Of a DNA stretch of 64,000 nt, positions 61,901 through 64,000 are shown piece by piece; positions within the stretch are counted from its first letter, which is position 1, and each line of letters opens with the position of its first letter. A program made the translations under genes and the position numbers. The stretch is from Membranipora membranacea (Eukaryota; Bryozoa; Gymnolaemata; Cheilostomatida; Membraniporidae), in NCBI GenBank assembly GCA_914767715.1, contig OU612066.1, forward strand, positions 2,795,001 through 2,859,000. Reading direction: 5' to 3'. The notes under the pieces were generated by a model, which worked only from the letters and a program-made list of their open reading frames with translations, had not been told where the DNA came from and did not search any database.

Positions 61901-62473
61901 GTTTATAAGCAGTAAGCACCTGTCAGTGTGAGTGGGTGTGATGGAGTGATCATTGGATAAGGAAATGCCAAGCAGACGATACATAAGCCCCCAAAACACT
62001 TAATTTCAGAAATAATTGAGTTTATTTATTAAAATCAAAAATTACACATTGGTGAGGCACACTGGGGTCCTTATTCATATGAGAGGTATTTTATTGCACT
62101 ATCAATGATAGAAAAAAGAATGATTAATGGTAAGTATTATGTAAAAAACAAGTATTGATTAATAAACATCAATAATCACGCAGGTGCTCACGATTTTGGC
62201 TCCTTTATTTAAAGGCGTAGCCCACGTGGGCTCATCAAAAGCTGATTGGATGATTCATTTTCTTTCCTCTTCAACCAGAGAGTCGTTATCTGCATCTAGG
62301 CTGAGTGGTAGCCGCCTGAAACAGAACAGTCAAGATCTGGCTAAACATCAGCCATGAGTGTGTTACATTTTTTCTAATTGAAACCCGATTTGGTGAGTGC
62401 CTGAGCTTTAGCCGAGCTGTAGCCGTGAAAGCTCAGTCACAGGCCGGCTAAATCTGTAATTGAAACCAGCCCC

Positions 62474-63354
62474 AGGTTGTTAATAGGTCGTTGCCACTGT
62501 CCTTATCCGAATGCCGCAAATAGGTTTGATTTCTGCAGATTGTTGTTGAAAATGTGCTTAATGGAACAGCTTTATAAGTTGTAATTAGCAGTCTTGCAGG
62601 TAAACTAATTTCTGTTATAGTTGTTGATGTTTGACCATTCTGCGCATGCTCAGCTCTGGGCATGCCCAGTCAGATCACGAGAGTCAGTATGGATGTTTGA
62701 GACACTAAAGAACATCAAGCTTGACTGTTATTGAAAGCATGGCCAGCTGACCACTTGCATCGAGGTGTCACTTCTAATTCCTTGCAGTTTCTTCTAATTT
62801 CTATAATCAGTTTTATTGTCTTTTGCACATTCCAAAAATGATTACCCATATAGAAGCTTAGAGGATGATCCTTATACGACCCTTTTTATACAAAGAAGTA
62901 AACTGGTGAGTTTTGCTAGAGCTTTTATTTGCAAAGAAAGAGCAGATTTCAGCCAACTCTTCCTTGTTGTTTCAATCATTTCAACTACCCAAATCTAACA
63001 ACAAGATGTATTGATAGACACATACATGTTTGTTTGAATCATATTGTTGTGGCTGTATACTACTATCAATAGTAGTATAGTCATCAGATGATATGAGCAT
63101 CTTGATCTGCCCAATTAAACAATTAATTGTGAGAAGAAAGTAGGCAGTAGTAGGGTAAAGTTGTAACATCAGCCAGCATATTTATTATTATTATATTTAT
63201 ATATATATGTATAGCTAGATATCAGCATCCTTCACTAATAATAAAACAAAATAATAGTCATTGAATTGAACAGAGATTATCTGATAATAATTCATTAATT
63301 TGGGTAAAATATAAAAAGAAAACTTTTGTGTAATGGAATATATATAGTAGGTTG
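62474..63354. other. Spacer between Harbinger element and second HARBI1 gene
   Basis: AT-rich; I see no gene. A short AT dinucleotide run lies near 63180-63215. Confidence 0.55.
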
Positions 63355-64000
63355 CTAAGAAAAATAGTTTTGCACGATTTCGCGTCTGGTTATATTACCA
63401 TTTTCATTCCTCACCATCCCAGGTACCCTCTCCTCTCTTTGCTCTAGTTCTGGCTGTTGTAGTATGTCCGCTGGAAGAGGGACATTTTTCTTAGCACAAA
63501 AATTGTGTAGGGCGAAGCACACTGTCACGACCCTACAGCACTTCTCTGGGGAGAAATAGAGCTCTCCACCTAAAAAAGTGAGGGATATCAACCTAGACAT
63601 ATCATTGCTTGGATAAGTTACTAAATTGGTTTAGGATGAGACCGTTCTCTTCGACAATTGTTTTTCCAAAAATCCATTTAAAGTTGTTAGGGATTGATTC
63701 TGTGGCCAGTGTGGTATTGTCCTGTAACCAACACACCTACTTTAGTTGTTTGAAAAATAATTGGCTTCAAAAATTGAAATACATGCAGAAATTGTTCTTT
63801 ACTAACTTTGTAATTTTACACTCACCATGATGATGAATGCACCTCCATCTGTTTTTTAGATCACCGAAGGCGCATTCGACCTGAAACCGTGTCTTTTTAT
63901 GGACTGCATTGTATCTCGCTTCAGGAGATCCTGGATTGACCTGGAGAAATGGAGTCATCAGGTAGGGCTTGACAGCATAGCCACTGTCACCTGTCAAAAT
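63355..64000 (-). CDS. Second HARBI1-type nuclease, C-terminal exons (continues past window)
   Basis: Exon 63990-63826 encodes GDSGYAVKPYLMTPFLQV and VECAFGDLKNRWRCIHHH, with the catalytic Glu. Exon 63569-63355 encodes GGELYFSPEKCCRVV, CFALHNFCAKKNVPLP and ends VQNYFS, stop. Both splice junctions fall at the same codons and phases as in the gene at 56385-58414, but the proteins differ clearly. No lesion is seen in the part present. It probably belongs to a related Harbinger element or a domesticated gene to the right. Confidence 0.88.

Larger units (their letters stand above)
55642..62473 (-). mobile_element. Complete Harbinger-type transposon with two intact genes
   Basis: Terminal GGGGCTGGTTTCAATTA (55642) and its inverse TAATTGAAACCAGCCCC (ending 62473) enclose 6.8 kb. 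Both ends carry TAGCCGAGCTGTAGC and extra TTTCAATTAG copies as subterminal repeats. Inside are a HARBI1-type nuclease gene and a Myb/SANT gene on the same strand, the standard Harbinger pair. A 3-bp TWA duplication is not obvious next to these ends, so the exact limits may differ slightly. Confidence 0.75.

Overview
The window is nuclear DNA from an invertebrate animal. It is AT-rich, has many short exons with GT-AG introns, and carries non-LTR retrotransposons, tRNA-derived repeats and Harbinger, hAT-like and foldback DNA elements. I cannot fix the phylum from the sequence; sponge, cnidarian and mollusc all remain open. There are no prokaryotic features.

Layout. (1) 1-29549, plus strand: the 3' part of a giant RNF213/mysterin-type E3 ligase gene. 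I joined 32 exons in phase (1,954 codons plus stop). The gene enters from the left, so the AAA+ motor is outside the window. Its introns are full of transposons. One 8.75-kb intron (5436-14186) holds a Russian-doll nest: a foldback element, split by a 7.3-kb long-TIR element, which in turn holds a hAT-like element and LINEs. (2) 30687-34239: a small degraded zone. An unidentified plus-strand gene has an in-frame TGA, and ASH-like exons on the minus strand have a one-base frameshift. Direct repeats and a G-rich degenerate minisatellite lie around them. (3) 34240-41040: intergenic, with a hairpin element and a 12-bp minisatellite. (4) 41057-41990: a compact gene with a TATA box for a secreted Gly/Tyr-rich peptide, whose second codon is TAG. 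(5) 42470-45660: tRNA-like sequence, a 1.2-kb TIR element and simple repeats. (6) 45982-53320, plus: a 12-exon clan-3-like cytochrome P450 with MITEs, a LINE tail and minisatellites in its introns; one exon junction is out of phase. (7) 55642-62473: an apparently complete Harbinger transposon. Both of its genes are intact, spliced and on the minus strand: a HARBI1-type DDE nuclease (358 aa) and a Myb/SANT NAIF1-like partner (267 aa). (8) 63355-64000, minus: the 3' end of a second HARBI1-type gene, which leaves the window.

How the parts relate: the RNF213-like protein, the P450 and the glycine-rich peptide are unrelated host genes. The two Harbinger proteins are expected to act together, the Myb/SANT protein bringing the nuclease to the element ends. 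The RNF213-like gene keeps its RING finger, but the place where vertebrate RNF213 has its RZ finger is closed up without one.
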